A DNA stretch of 8,011 nt from Lachnospiraceae bacterium (GCA_004552595.1 SFNX01000081.1:1-8011), one strand, 5' to 3'; numbered from the stretch's first letter, positions 1 to 7,412 are shown. A program made the numbers and translations. The notes: a model not told the origin generated them from the letters alone.

Positions 1-2330
1 TTAACTTCCTTAATGTCATTTTCCACATTACCAAGTGACTCTTTTGCAGCCTTTGACTTAAGTGATTCTATCTCTGAGTTAAGTGCCTTGATTTCTGCAA
101 GCATCTTTGTAATCTTATCAGTCAAATCAGCAGTTGAGCACTTTGCTGCCTTTGCTGCTTCGTTAAGCGTCTTTTCAACTTCAGCATAATAGCTTAATAC
201 ATTGTCACCTGTAATCGCCTCGATTCGACGTGTTCCTGCTGCGATACCGCTCTCCGATAAAATCTTAAATGCCTTAATGTCTGCTGTGTTTTTAACATGT
301 GTACCACCGCAGAATTCCTTAGAAAATTCGCCCATTGATACTACACGTACCGTATCTCCATATTTCTCGCCAAAGAGCGCCTTAGCACCTGTTTTCTTGG
401 CATCTTCAATACTTAATACTTCTGTGCTAACGTCTAAGCCTTCTTGTATCTTTTCATTAACAAGCTTTTCAACCTTTTCGATTTCTTCTTTGCTCATAGC
501 CTGACCGTATGAGAAATCAAAACGTGTTCTCAATGAATCCTGTGAAGAACCGGCCTGATGAACACTATCAGAAAGTACTTCCTGAAGAGCACTCTGTAAA
601 AGGTGTGTTGCAGAATGGTTTCTGCATGTCTTTGCTCTGTTATCGCTGCATACGCTTAATGAGCAGTCATCGCCACATACGATTGTACCCTCTGTTACCT
701 TTCCTACATGTCCGATTCTGTCTGAAGGAAGCTTTACTGCTTCTGTTACCTCAAACGAACCGTTTTTGGTACGGATAGTACCGATATCTCCAAGCTGTCC
801 ACCCATTGTTGCATAGAAAGGTGTTTTGCCTGTAATAATTACGGCTTCATCGCCACCAGCAATCTCATTCTTTAATTCAGATCCGCTTACAATTGCTAAA
901 ATCTTGTCATCAGCACTTAACGTGTCATATCCGATAAACTCAGAAACAATTGAAGCATCTATTTCATCATATACTTTACTGTCCTTGTCACTAAGCTTCT
1001 GTGAAAAGCTCATGTTGTCACGTGCAAGCTGCTTCTGTTCTTCCATTGAAGCCTTAAAGCCTTCTTCGTCTACACTCATGCCGTTTTCATTCGCAAGCTC
1101 AACAGTAAGTTCAATTGGGAATCCGAATGTATCGTATAAGTAGAATGCATCCTTTCCTTCAATCTTATTCTTAGATGCTGCTTTTACATTATTAAGAATC
1201 TTATTGAATTCCTTTTCACCATTCTCAAGAGTACTCTCAAAACGAGCGATTTCCTTTTTAAGCTCATCAAGGATGAATGAACGGTTTTCTAAAAGCAACG
1301 GATAGCTCTTCTTATATGAAACATCAATATAATTAGCTGCAATTGCAATCAAATCTTCTGTCTTGATTCCAATAGTTCTTGCATGACGTACAGCTCTTCT
1401 TATTAGTCTTCTTAATATATAGCCCGCTCCGGTATTTGAAGGTAAGAGCTTTGCTTCATCACCGATAAGCATAACGCTTGTACGAATGTGATCTGCAACG
1501 ATTCGCATTGATCTTGTTGACTTCTCATCTGATAAATATTTTATTCCCGATGCCTTTTCAAGCATTTCGATTACAGGTGCGAAAATATCAATCTTATATA
1601 CATCACTCGTTCCATTAAGGAATGCAAGGTTTCTTTCAAGTCCCCATCCTGTATCAACATTCTGCTGTTTAAGTGGAGTAAGATGTCCGTCATGATGCTT
1701 TTCATATTGCATAAATACATCATTTCCGACTTCTGTATATTTGCCACAGTGGCAACCAGGCTTACAATCAGGGCCGCAGTCTTCTACATCCTTAACAAAG
1801 AACATTTCCGAATCAGGGCCGCATGGTCCGTATTCAAGTCCCCACCAGTTGTCTTCTGCAGGAAGATAGAATATATTCTCCTTTTTGAATCCTGATTCCT
1901 CTCTGCACTTTGCACCCTCTTCATCTCTTGGTGCGTTTTCGTCACCTGCAAATACAGTAGCTGCAAGGTGATCTCTGTCAAAGCCGAACACTTCTGTAAG
2001 AAGCTCATAGCTCCATTTACATCTTTCCTTCTTGAAATAGTCTCCAAGAGACCAGCTTCCCATCATTTCGAAGAATGTAACGTGACTCTCATCTCCTACT
2101 GAGTCAATATCATTAGTACGAACACATCCCTGAACATTGCAAAGTCTTGTTCCCTTTGGATGCTTTTCTCCTAAAAGATATGGCATAAGAGGCTGCATAC
2201 CTGCAACATTAAATAAAACTCCTGTCGAACCGTCTGATACAAGTGATACTGCACCACAGTTAACGTGGCCTCTTTCTTCATAGAACTTAATCCATGTATC
2301 TCTTAAATACTGTGAAGTGAATTTATCCAT
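1..2330 (-). CDS. alaS: Alanine--tRNA ligase (AlaRS), 3' end cut by the window edge
   Basis: Cytoplasmic class II synthetase that charges tRNA-Ala with alanine using ATP and hydrolyses mischarged Ser- or Gly-tRNA-Ala. An uninterrupted minus-strand frame of 776 codons is visible; AlaRS is usually about 870-880 residues, so only the C-terminal (C-Ala/DHHA1) part is missing. Visible in order: the class II core with motif 2 region (RTNDIDSVGD, FFEMMGSWSLGDYFKKE); a cysteine cluster CX3CX3CXC at residues 185, 189, 193 and 195; motif 3 GWGLER at 228-233; the tRNA-recognition segment (TGAGYILRRLIRRAVRHAR); the editing domain with HSATH (His572, His576) and CGGTH (Cys674, His678), the expected zinc/editing residues; then a Lys/Glu-rich helical, probably coiled-coil, linker. 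The start is ATG 2330-2328, preceded by AGGAGT at 2336-2341 with 5-base spacing. It lies 15 bases after asnA, so the two are almost certainly cotranscribed. The catalytic domain is worded differently from typical Firmicutes AlaRS (see findings). Identity is very secure; the subtype is inference. Confidence 0.97.
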   Translation of the reverse strand, partial: MDKFTSQYLRDTWIKFYEERGHVNCGAVSLVSDGSTGVLFNVAGMQPLMPYLLGEKHPKGTRLCNVQGCVRTNDIDSVGDESHVTFFEMMGSWSLGDYFKKERCKWSYELLTEVFGFDRDHLAATVFAGDENAPRDEEGAKCREESGFKKENIFYLPAEDNWWGLEYGPCGPDSEMFFVKDVEDCGPDCKPGCHCGKYTEVGNDVFMQYEKHHDGHLTPLKQQNVDTGWGLERNLAFLNGTSDVYKIDIFAPVIEMLEKASGIKYLSDEKSTRSMRIVADHIRTSVMLIGDEAKLLPSNTGAGYILRRLIRRAVRHARTIGIKTEDLIAIAANYIDVSYKKSYPLLLENRSFILDELKKEIARFESTLENGEKEFNKILNNVKAASKNKIEGKDAFYLYDTFGFPIELTVELANENGMSVDEEGFKASMEEQKQLARDNMSFSQKLSDKDSKVYDEIDASIVSEFIGYDTLSADDKILAIVSGSELKNEIAGGDEAVIITGKTPFYATMGGQLGDIGTIRTKNGSFEVTEAVKLPSDRIGHVGKVTEGTIVCGDDCSLSVCSDNRAKTCRNHSATHLLQSALQEVLSDSVHQAGSSQDSLRTRFDFSYGQAMSKEEIEKVEKLVNEKIQEGLDVSTEVLSIEDAKKTGAKALFGEKYGDTVRVVSMGEFSKEFCGGTHVKNTADIKAFKILSESGIAAGTRRIEAITGDNVLSYYAEVEKTLNEAAKAAKCSTADLTDKITKMLAEIKALNSEIESLKSKAAKESLGNVENDIKEV

Positions 2331-2345
2331 ATTTTACTCCTGATC

Positions 2346-3356
2346 CTATAAAAGATTTACACCGCATTTAGCAGCATATTCTACAATTCCGTCTTTCCAA
2401 ATTGAACTTTGAACTTCTCCTACATGTGCCCTTCTTAAGAAGAACATGCATATTCTGCTCTGTCCAATTCCGCCTCCGATAGTATACGGAAGCTCTTTAT
2501 CTAAAATCGCCTTCTGGAAAGGAAGCTTTGCTCTTTCTTTACAACCGGCAATTTCGAGCTGTTTCATAAGTGAATCCTCATCAACTCGTATTCCCATTGA
2601 TGATAATTCAATGCTTGAATCAAGGACAGGGAAATATACAAGTATATCTCCGTTAAGTTCCCAATCATCATAATCAGGTGCCCTTCCGTCATGCTTTTCA
2701 CCGGAAAGAAGTGCTCCGCCGATTTTCATAAGAAATACAGCTTTATGCTCTTTTGTGATTTCGTTTTCTCTTTCCTTAGGTGTAAGCTCAGGCCATCTGT
2801 CTTCAAGCTCCTGAGTAGTTACAAACGTAATCTCATCAGGAAGAATTTTATTTATTTCCGGATATTTTCCGTTAAGATAATCTTCTGTTTCCTTAATAGC
2901 AGAATAAATTGACTTTACAGTATCCTTAAGTGTATCTGTATTTCTGTCAGTCTTTTCAATTATCTTTTCCCAGTCCCACTGATCGACATATATCGAATGA
3001 AGGTTATCCGTATCTTCATCTCTTCTGATGGCGGTCATGTCTGTGTAAAGACCTTCCCCTGTAAAAAATCCGTACTTCTTTAACGCCATCCTTTTCCATT
3101 TTGCAAGAGAATGTACTATTTCTACTTCTTTATCACCATTCTCCTTTATTCCAAATTTAACCGGTCTCTCAACACCGTTTAAGTTATCGTTAAGCCCTGA
3201 TTCGGGTGTAACGAACAATGGTGCCGATACTCTTGTAAGATTAAGTGCTTTTGCAAGCGCGACTTCAAAATAGTCTTTTACTTCCTTAATCTGAATTTCA
3301 GTTTCCCTGATTGTCTTAGGGCTTTTATACCCTTTTGGAATAAATATACCTTCCAT
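2346..3356 (-). CDS. asnA: Aspartate--ammonia ligase (asparagine synthetase A)
   Basis: Cytoplasmic enzyme making asparagine from aspartate, ammonia and ATP, releasing AMP and pyrophosphate. It is structurally related to the catalytic core of class II aspartyl-tRNA synthetases. The 336 residues are full length for the family (the E. coli enzyme is about 330). Family signatures remembered from E. coli AsnA are present: LNDNLNGVE (about 55-63), VHSLAKWKR (81-89), GEGLYTDM (100-107), LHSIYVDQWDWE (119-130), RAPDYDDW (225-232), NGDILVYFPVL (235-245), ELSSMGIRVD (250-259) and GGGIGQSR (294-301). No catalytic block looks damaged. The start is ATG 3356-3354, preceded by AAGGAG (3366-3371) at 9-base spacing. 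It lies 60 bases after the small cysteine protein gene and 15 bases before alaS, so the three probably form one transcript. An imperfect hairpin sits just upstream of its ribosome binding site. Confidence 0.97.
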   Translation of the reverse strand: MEGIFIPKGYKSPKTIRETEIQIKEVKDYFEVALAKALNLTRVSAPLFVTPESGLNDNLNGVERPVKFGIKENGDKEVEIVHSLAKWKRMALKKYGFFTGEGLYTDMTAIRRDEDTDNLHSIYVDQWDWEKIIEKTDRNTDTLKDTVKSIYSAIKETEDYLNGKYPEINKILPDEITFVTTQELEDRWPELTPKERENEITKEHKAVFLMKIGGALLSGEKHDGRAPDYDDWELNGDILVYFPVLDSSIELSSMGIRVDEDSLMKQLEIAGCKERAKLPFQKAILDKELPYTIGGGIGQSRICMFFLRRAHVGEVQSSIWKDGIVEYAAKCGVNLL

Positions 3357-3373
3357 CTTCCTTCTCTCCTTAG

Positions 3374-3396
3374 TTTCCTGTCCCCATTGACAGAAA
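3374..3396 (-). other. Imperfect hairpin in the asnA leader
   Basis: On the minus strand CTGTC pairs with GACAG around a six-base AATGGG loop. After a one-base bulge, TTT pairs with AAA, giving about eight pairs. The hairpin ends two bases before the asnA AAGGAG region. No U-run follows, so it is not a terminator. It could be an mRNA stability or translation-control element, or simply chance in a 60-base gap. Low confidence in any function. Confidence 0.3.
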
Positions 3397-3416
3397 TAAA
3401 CTTAAGTGTACTTATA

Positions 3417-3596
3417 TTACATCTGATGCCTTACGACCTTATACTCGTCATTGAATATAAAATAAGGGCATTTGTAATTGGAGTTTTGAACTAAACGACC
3501 ATACTCATCTTCATCAAGTTCCATTTGACAATAGTATTCTTCAAATTCCTCGTCGTATATGAAATTTCCACATGATTCACAATTTACGTCACTCAT
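3417..3596 (-). CDS. Small cysteine-containing protein, DUF6472-like (59 aa)
   Basis: A 59-residue acidic protein starting MSDVNCESCGNFIYDEEFEE and ending with the basic tail YKVVRHQM. It has CxxC (Cys6, Cys9), Cys23 and Cys43 in KCPYF, which could make a four-cysteine zinc site; the middle is very rich in Asp, Glu and Tyr. There is no signal peptide or membrane segment. The arrangement (N-terminal CxxC, YDEEYEEYYC, LDEDE, CPYF, DEYKVVR-QM) matches my memory of a short uncharacterised Lachnospiraceae family annotated DUF6472; function unknown. It fills the gap between the exporter gene (27 bases upstream) and asnA (60 bases downstream), in the same direction. The ATG at 3596-3594 keeps the CxxC, but no Shine-Dalgarno sequence precedes it. 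Instead an extended -10 promoter lies 11 bases upstream, suggesting a near-leaderless message. Coding status is supported by the intact frame and family resemblance; the family name is from memory. Confidence 0.8.
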   Translation of the reverse strand: MSDVNCESCGNFIYDEEFEEYYCQMELDEDEYGRLVQNSNYKCPYFIFNDEYKVVRHQM

Positions 3597-3607
3597 ACCA
3601 AGTGTGT

Positions 3608-3618
3608 ATTATATCACA
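3608..3618 (-). promoter_or_regulatory. Extended -10 promoter for the small-protein/asnA/alaS operon
   Basis: On the minus strand TGTGATATAAT holds a perfect extended -10 (TGA plus TATAAT, with TATAAT at 3608-3613). A weak -35-like GTGACA lies 15 bases upstream, inside the last codons of the exporter gene. Only 11 bases separate the -10 from the ATG at 3596, so the predicted transcript would start about 4-6 bases before the start codon. The same 11-mer occurs before the first exporter gene. Read-through from the exporter genes is also possible, because no terminator lies between them. Confidence 0.6.
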
Positions 3619-3623
3619 ATATG

Positions 3624-5357
3624 CTATCTGTCACCATACTGGGAATTATAAAGATTATAATAAAATCCTTCTTTTTCAATCAGACTTTCATGATTTCCGC
3701 TTTCAATTATTCGTCCTTCCTTCATAACAAGTATTGTATCGGCATTTTTAATCGTTGAAAGCCTGTGTGCAATAATAAAACTTGTCTTTCCTTCCATAAG
3801 CATATTAAATGCACTTTGTATCTTTTTTTCAGTTCTTGTATCAATTGACGAAGTGGCCTCATCAAGAATTAACATAGGCGGCAGCAAAAGCATTATCCTT
3901 GCAATACACAAAAGCTGCTTCTGTCCCTGCGAAAGACTTCCTCCGTCATCTGAGATTATTGTATCGTATCCGTTCTCAAGACGTCTAATAAATGAATGTG
4001 CATGTGAAGATTTTGCCGCCCTTAAAATTTCTTCTTCACTTGCATCCGGCTTTCCTAAGCATATGTTATCTCTTATTGTACCGTTTCTAAGCCAGGTTTC
4101 CTGAAGCACCATTCCATAATTGCTTCTTAAAGACTCTCTTTGAATATCCTTAATATCGTATCCGTCAACGCTAATAATTCCTTTGTCTGTATCATAGTAT
4201 CGCATTAACAGATTGATAATTGTAGACTTTCCCGCACCGGTCGGTCCGACAATTGCAACCTTCTGTCCTTTTTTCACAGAAAGGTTAAAGTCTTCAATAA
4301 GCTTCTTTTCTTTATTGTATGAAAAAAATACATCTTTGATTTCAATATTGCCCTCTAAGTCATTAAGACAAACTGCGTCAAATTTGTCTAAAGGTTCACT
4401 TTTTTCATTAAGCAGCTCAAATATTCTCTCAATGCAGGCAAATGCATTCTGTAATTCCGTAATAACCCCGGTTATTTCATTAAATGGCTTTGTATACTGA
4501 TTCACATAGCTTAGCATACATGTAAGAATACCAATACTCATATTACCTGAAATAACACCTATTGCGCCAAACAGTGCAACAAACGCATAAATCACATTAT
4601 ATACAAATCTTGTCATCGGATTTGTAAGTGAAGAGAAGAAAATTGCCTTTAGCGAAGCGTTTTTCAGGTCTTCATTCATAGAGGCAAATTTTTCAATTGT
4701 CTGTTCTTCCCTGGAAAATGCTTTTACAACTTTTTCATTTGAAATCATTTCATCAATGAATGCTGTCTGTTCACCCCTTGTTTCAGATTGAAGCTTAAAC
4801 ATATTAAACGTCTTTTTTGAAATAAAGCTTGCGACAAAAAGTGATAAAGGAGTTAATAAAACAACAACTAATGTAATACTTAGGCTCATTCTTATCATAA
4901 AAATAAGAGTGCCAATAATAGTAACCACACCGGAAAAAGCCTGCGTAAATCCCATAAGAAGTCCATCCGCAAACTGATCGGCATCAGCTATTATCCTTGA
5001 TACGATGTCTCCTTGTGAATGAGAGTCTATATAGCTGAGCGGAAGTGTCTCAATCTTTTGAATTGCATCATTTCTTAAGTCACGAACAACATAGTATGTA
5101 ATTTTATTGTTAATCAGATTCATCACCCACTGAAGAATCATAACAATAACCGAAAGAATGATAACCTGTGTAAAAACAGGAATTATTTTGCCCCAGTTTG
5201 TTTTATCACCGATACAATCGATTGCCTGTCCGATTTTTAGCGGAATAACAAGTGTAAGTATTACAGAAAAAAGTGCTAAAAGCATCGATAACACAACAAA
5301 GAGTGAGTACGGTTTAATTCTTTCAAGAAGTTTTGAAAATGTAGATTTATTCCTCAT
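3624..5357 (-). CDS. ABC exporter half-transporter, catalytically complete subunit
   Basis: Membrane protein of 577 residues with an N-terminal six-helix type I exporter domain (about 15-310) and a C-terminal ATPase. Hydrophobic helices are seen near 18-40, 60-82, 138-158, 160-180 and 250-290. The ATPase has Walker A GPTGAGKST (371-379, Lys377), Q-loop Gln419, Walker B LILDE (Asp499, catalytic Glu500) and H-loop His531. Its signature is LSQGQ (475-479) rather than LSGGQ. It therefore carries the consensus Walker/Glu/His set but an altered signature, the mirror image of its partner. ATG 5357 overlaps the partner's TGA by four bases (ATGA), and AGGAGG at 5365-5370 lies 7 bases upstream, so the two are translationally coupled. 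Expected to form a heterodimer exporting drugs, lipids or peptides; the substrate cannot be read from the sequence. No peptidase domain is present, which argues against a bacteriocin processing exporter. Confidence 0.93.
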   Translation of the reverse strand: MRNKSTFSKLLERIKPYSLFVVLSMLLALFSVILTLVIPLKIGQAIDCIGDKTNWGKIIPVFTQVIILSVIVMILQWVMNLINNKITYYVVRDLRNDAIQKIETLPLSYIDSHSQGDIVSRIIADADQFADGLLMGFTQAFSGVVTIIGTLIFMIRMSLSITLVVVLLTPLSLFVASFISKKTFNMFKLQSETRGEQTAFIDEMISNEKVVKAFSREEQTIEKFASMNEDLKNASLKAIFFSSLTNPMTRFVYNVIYAFVALFGAIGVISGNMSIGILTCMLSYVNQYTKPFNEITGVITELQNAFACIERIFELLNEKSEPLDKFDAVCLNDLEGNIEIKDVFFSYNKEKKLIEDFNLSVKKGQKVAIVGPTGAGKSTIINLLMRYYDTDKGIISVDGYDIKDIQRESLRSNYGMVLQETWLRNGTIRDNICLGKPDASEEEILRAAKSSHAHSFIRRLENGYDTIISDDGGSLSQGQKQLLCIARIMLLLPPMLILDEATSSIDTRTEKKIQSAFNMLMEGKTSFIIAHRLSTIKNADTILVMKEGRIIESGNHESLIEKEGFYYNLYNSQYGDR

Positions 5358-7108
5358 TTTGCCGCCTCCTCAAACTGTGTATAATATATTTCCCTGTATA
5401 CTTGTGAACTTTCAAGAAGTTCATCTGAGGTGCCTATTCCCGCAATCTCTCCGTCTTCAAGCACAATAATAATATCAGCATTTATTACAGAAGATGCACG
5501 CTGTGTAACAATAAAAGTTGTAGGATTATAGCTTAAGCTTCTGATATTAGCGTTAAGTGTTTTTTCCGTTACAAAATCAAGAGCCGAGGCTGAATCATCA
5601 AGAATTAATATCTCAGGCTTTTTAGCCAGTGCTCTTGCAATTGTCAATCTCTGCCTTTGTCCGCCTGATAAATTCTTACCGTTTTGTTCAATATAAGAAT
5701 CAAGCCCACCCTTAACTTTAATAATATCATCTGCAACTGCAAGTCTTGCTGCCTCATTTAATTCATCATCAGATACATTTTTACATCCGTATCCTAAGTT
5801 TTCTCTGATTGTTCCTTTAAATAATACAGCCTTTTGCGGAACTACTCCTATCTTATCCCTAAGCTCATTTATTTCATATTCTTTAACGTCTTTACCAAAT
5901 ACAAGTACTCTTCCGTCTGTTGCATCATAAAATCTTGGAATCAGTGAAACAAGGGAAGTCTTTCCCGAACCCGTTCCTCCGATAATTCCGACAACCTGAC
6001 CTTTTTTCACTTTAAGCGAGATATTTTCAATAGAATAATCAGAACTGCTGTGATATCTTAGTGAAACGTTATCAAATTCTACGGCAGTATCTGTATCATA
6101 ACCATCAGAACGATTTGCATCCCGGTTTATATTTTCTTTAGCGTTTTCATCAGTTCTTATCTGTGAATTTTTTAATAAAAATACATCTGAAATTCTTCCT
6201 GCTGATGCAAGTGCCTTATTTAGTGTGATAATAAGATTAGCAAGCTTAATAAGTTCAACCAGAATTTGTGACATATAATTGTAAAGCGCGATAACTTCAC
6301 CCTGAGTAATGATACTGTCATCAACGCGTATGGCGCCTGTATAAATAAGGCAAACAATTCCAATATTTACTATTGCATACGTTAACGGATTAAGCGAACC
6401 CGACACTCTTGTACTTTTAATCTGATTTAATACAAGCACATCATTTCGCTTTTTAAACTCTAAAATCTCATCCTCTTCCTTGCAAAATGCCCTGATAACC
6501 CTTACACCCGAAAGGTTTTCTCTTGTAAGAAGCAGAATGTTATCAAGCTTATTCTGTACTTCCTTAATCATCGGAATGTTTGTTTTCATAATGATGTATA
6601 CGACGATAAACAGAATTATTATCACATATACAAAAATCATTGCGGCCTTTGCATCAATTGAAAAGGCCATAATCATTGCACCCAAAACAACGAAAGGGGA
6701 CCTTAGGAAAAGGCGCAGAAACATGTTTACGCCAGACTGTGTCTGATTGACATCACTTGTCATACGTGTAATCATCGTCGATGTTGTAAGATTGTCAATT
6801 TCCTTATATGACAAAGACATAAGGTGTGAGAACAAATCCTTTCTTAAATCGGCAGAAAAGCCTGTTGCCGCTTTTGCCGCAAAGTACTGCGCGGTAACTG
6901 AGCTTAATACCCCGACGAGTCCCAGAACAATCATTATTCCAATACATGTATATACATATTTTAAGTTGTTCTGCTTTATTCCCATGTCAATAAGTCTTGC
7001 AACTACAAGCGGTAAGAAAAGCTCGAATGAAGCTTCAAGCATTTTAAACAACGGTGCCAAAACACATTCTTTTTTATATTTATTTAAATATTTAAGTAAT
7101 TTCTTCAT
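5354..7108 (-). CDS. ABC exporter half-transporter, degenerate-site subunit
   Basis: Membrane protein of 584 residues: six-helix exporter domain (about 15-305), a hydrophilic Asp/Asn-rich linker (about 315-341), then the ATPase. Walker A is GGTGSGKTS (377-385, Lys383), Q-loop Gln425 and signature LSGGQRQR (480-487). After Walker B Asp504 comes Asp505 instead of the catalytic Glu, and the H-loop His is replaced by Gln536 (IVTQR). These changes define the degenerate site of heterodimeric exporters such as TM287/288, BmrCD and LmrCD, where a subunit of this type pairs with a complete one; the overlapping downstream gene is that partner. The start at ATG 7108 fits the usual MKKLLKYL opening of this family. 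No Shine-Dalgarno is visible, and an extended -10 promoter lies 9 bases upstream. The rpmF terminator separates it from the gene before. Confidence in the family is high; the substrate is unknown. Confidence 0.93.
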   Translation of the reverse strand: MKKLLKYLNKYKKECVLAPLFKMLEASFELFLPLVVARLIDMGIKQNNLKYVYTCIGIMIVLGLVGVLSSVTAQYFAAKAATGFSADLRKDLFSHLMSLSYKEIDNLTTSTMITRMTSDVNQTQSGVNMFLRLFLRSPFVVLGAMIMAFSIDAKAAMIFVYVIIILFIVVYIIMKTNIPMIKEVQNKLDNILLLTRENLSGVRVIRAFCKEEDEILEFKKRNDVLVLNQIKSTRVSGSLNPLTYAIVNIGIVCLIYTGAIRVDDSIITQGEVIALYNYMSQILVELIKLANLIITLNKALASAGRISDVFLLKNSQIRTDENAKENINRDANRSDGYDTDTAVEFDNVSLRYHSSSDYSIENISLKVKKGQVVGIIGGTGSGKTSLVSLIPRFYDATDGRVLVFGKDVKEYEINELRDKIGVVPQKAVLFKGTIRENLGYGCKNVSDDELNEAARLAVADDIIKVKGGLDSYIEQNGKNLSGGQRQRLTIARALAKKPEILILDDSASALDFVTEKTLNANIRSLSYNPTTFIVTQRASSVINADIIIVLEDGEIAGIGTSDELLESSQVYREIYYTQFEEAAK

Positions 7109-7117
7109 GGCTTTCTG

Positions 7118-7128
7118 ATTATATCACA
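7118..7128 (-). promoter_or_regulatory. Extended -10 promoter for the ABC exporter pair
   Basis: On the minus strand TGTGATATAAT contains the extended -10 TGATATAAT, with TATAAT at 7118-7123. No recognisable -35 lies 16-18 bases upstream; the region there is AT-rich. TATAAT ends 9 bases before the ATG at 7108, so transcription would begin about 2-3 bases before the start codon. It lies just downstream of the rpmF terminator, where the exporter operon would need its own promoter. Confidence 0.6.
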
Positions 7129-7158
7129 TAAATATATTATTATTCCTGTTTCATAACG

Positions 7159-7189
7159 AAAAAAAAGCTCCCAGGAAACCCTGAGAGCT
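7159..7189 (-). terminator. Rho-independent terminator after rpmF
   Basis: On the minus strand AGCTCTCAGG pairs with CCTGGGAGCT around a GTTT loop: ten pairs with one G-U wobble, followed directly by eight T residues. It begins 13 bases after the rpmF stop codon. The plus-strand reading lacks a U-run, so it terminates leftward transcription only and isolates rpmF from the exporter genes. Confidence 0.93.
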
Positions 7190-7201
7190 CTTAGTTTAAA
7201 A

Positions 7202-7381
7202 TTAATCCTGTGCAATGATTTCTTTCTTGTTGTAAGAACCACAAGCCTTGCACACTCTGTGAGGCATCATAAGTTCGCCGCACTTTGAACATTTAACAAG
7301 ATTTGGAGCAACCATTTTCCAGTTTGCTCTTCTCTTATCTCTTCTTCCCTTTGAAGATTTATTCTTTGGACAAATTGACAT
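7202..7381 (-). CDS. rpmF: 50S ribosomal protein L32, zinc-ribbon form
   Basis: A 59-residue basic protein of the large ribosomal subunit, full length for L32. It opens MSICPKNKSSKGRRDKRRAN, the typical Firmicutes start, and carries paired CxxC motifs at Cys31/Cys34 and Cys44/Cys47 that bind zinc, so it is the cysteine-plus form. The start is the ATG at 7381-7379: AAGGAGG at 7390-7396 lies 8 bases upstream, whereas the in-frame GTG at 7390 overlaps that site and would add three residues not typical of the family. It has its own strong promoter and terminator, so it is probably monocistronic, with possible read-through from the upstream ABC ATPase gene. The usual neighbour yceD (DUF177) is not directly upstream. 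Confidence 0.97.
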   Translation of the reverse strand: MSICPKNKSSKGRRDKRRANWKMVAPNLVKCSKCGELMMPHRVCKACGSYNKKEIIAQD

Positions 7382-7389
7382 CAGACACA

Positions 7390-7396
7390 CCTCCTT
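7390..7396 (-). promoter_or_regulatory. Ribosome binding site that fixes the rpmF start
   Basis: Minus-strand AAGGAGG, a full Shine-Dalgarno match, lies 8 bases before the ATG at 7381. It rules out the in-frame GTG at 7390-7388, which overlaps this site. Confidence 0.9.
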
Positions 7397-7412
7397 ATCG
7401 ATATAATCGATA
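7396..7412 (-). other. Hairpin abutting the rpmF ribosome binding site
   Basis: Minus-strand TATCGAT and ATCGATA form a seven-pair stem with a three-base TAT loop. The last paired base is the first A of AAGGAGG, so the stem sits immediately 5' of the ribosome binding site. A second small hairpin (ATGGC-GTA-GCCAT, 7418-7430) and a weaker one (GACG/CGTC, 7446-7461) occur earlier in the same leader. The structures are seen directly; a regulatory role is inference. Confidence 0.45.

Noticed and set aside
202..1143. Plus-strand open frames of about 90-105 codons opposite the 5' and middle parts of this stretch
   Set aside because: They lie antisense to continuous alaS coding with intact motifs, show no recognisable family features and have no ribosome binding site.
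1784..2047. Minus-strand 87-codon frame within alaS in another frame
   Set aside because: It overlaps the AlaRS catalytic domain and has no family resemblance.
3387..3415. Plus-strand TTGACA at 3387-3392 with AT-rich sequence downstream, as a possible rightward promoter
   Set aside because: No good -10 lies at 16-18 bases, and no plus-strand gene follows.
3411..3416. Minus-strand TATAAG just after the small protein's stop codon, as a separate asnA promoter
   Set aside because: No -35 match at normal spacing and no extended -10; cotranscription from the upstream promoter is simpler.
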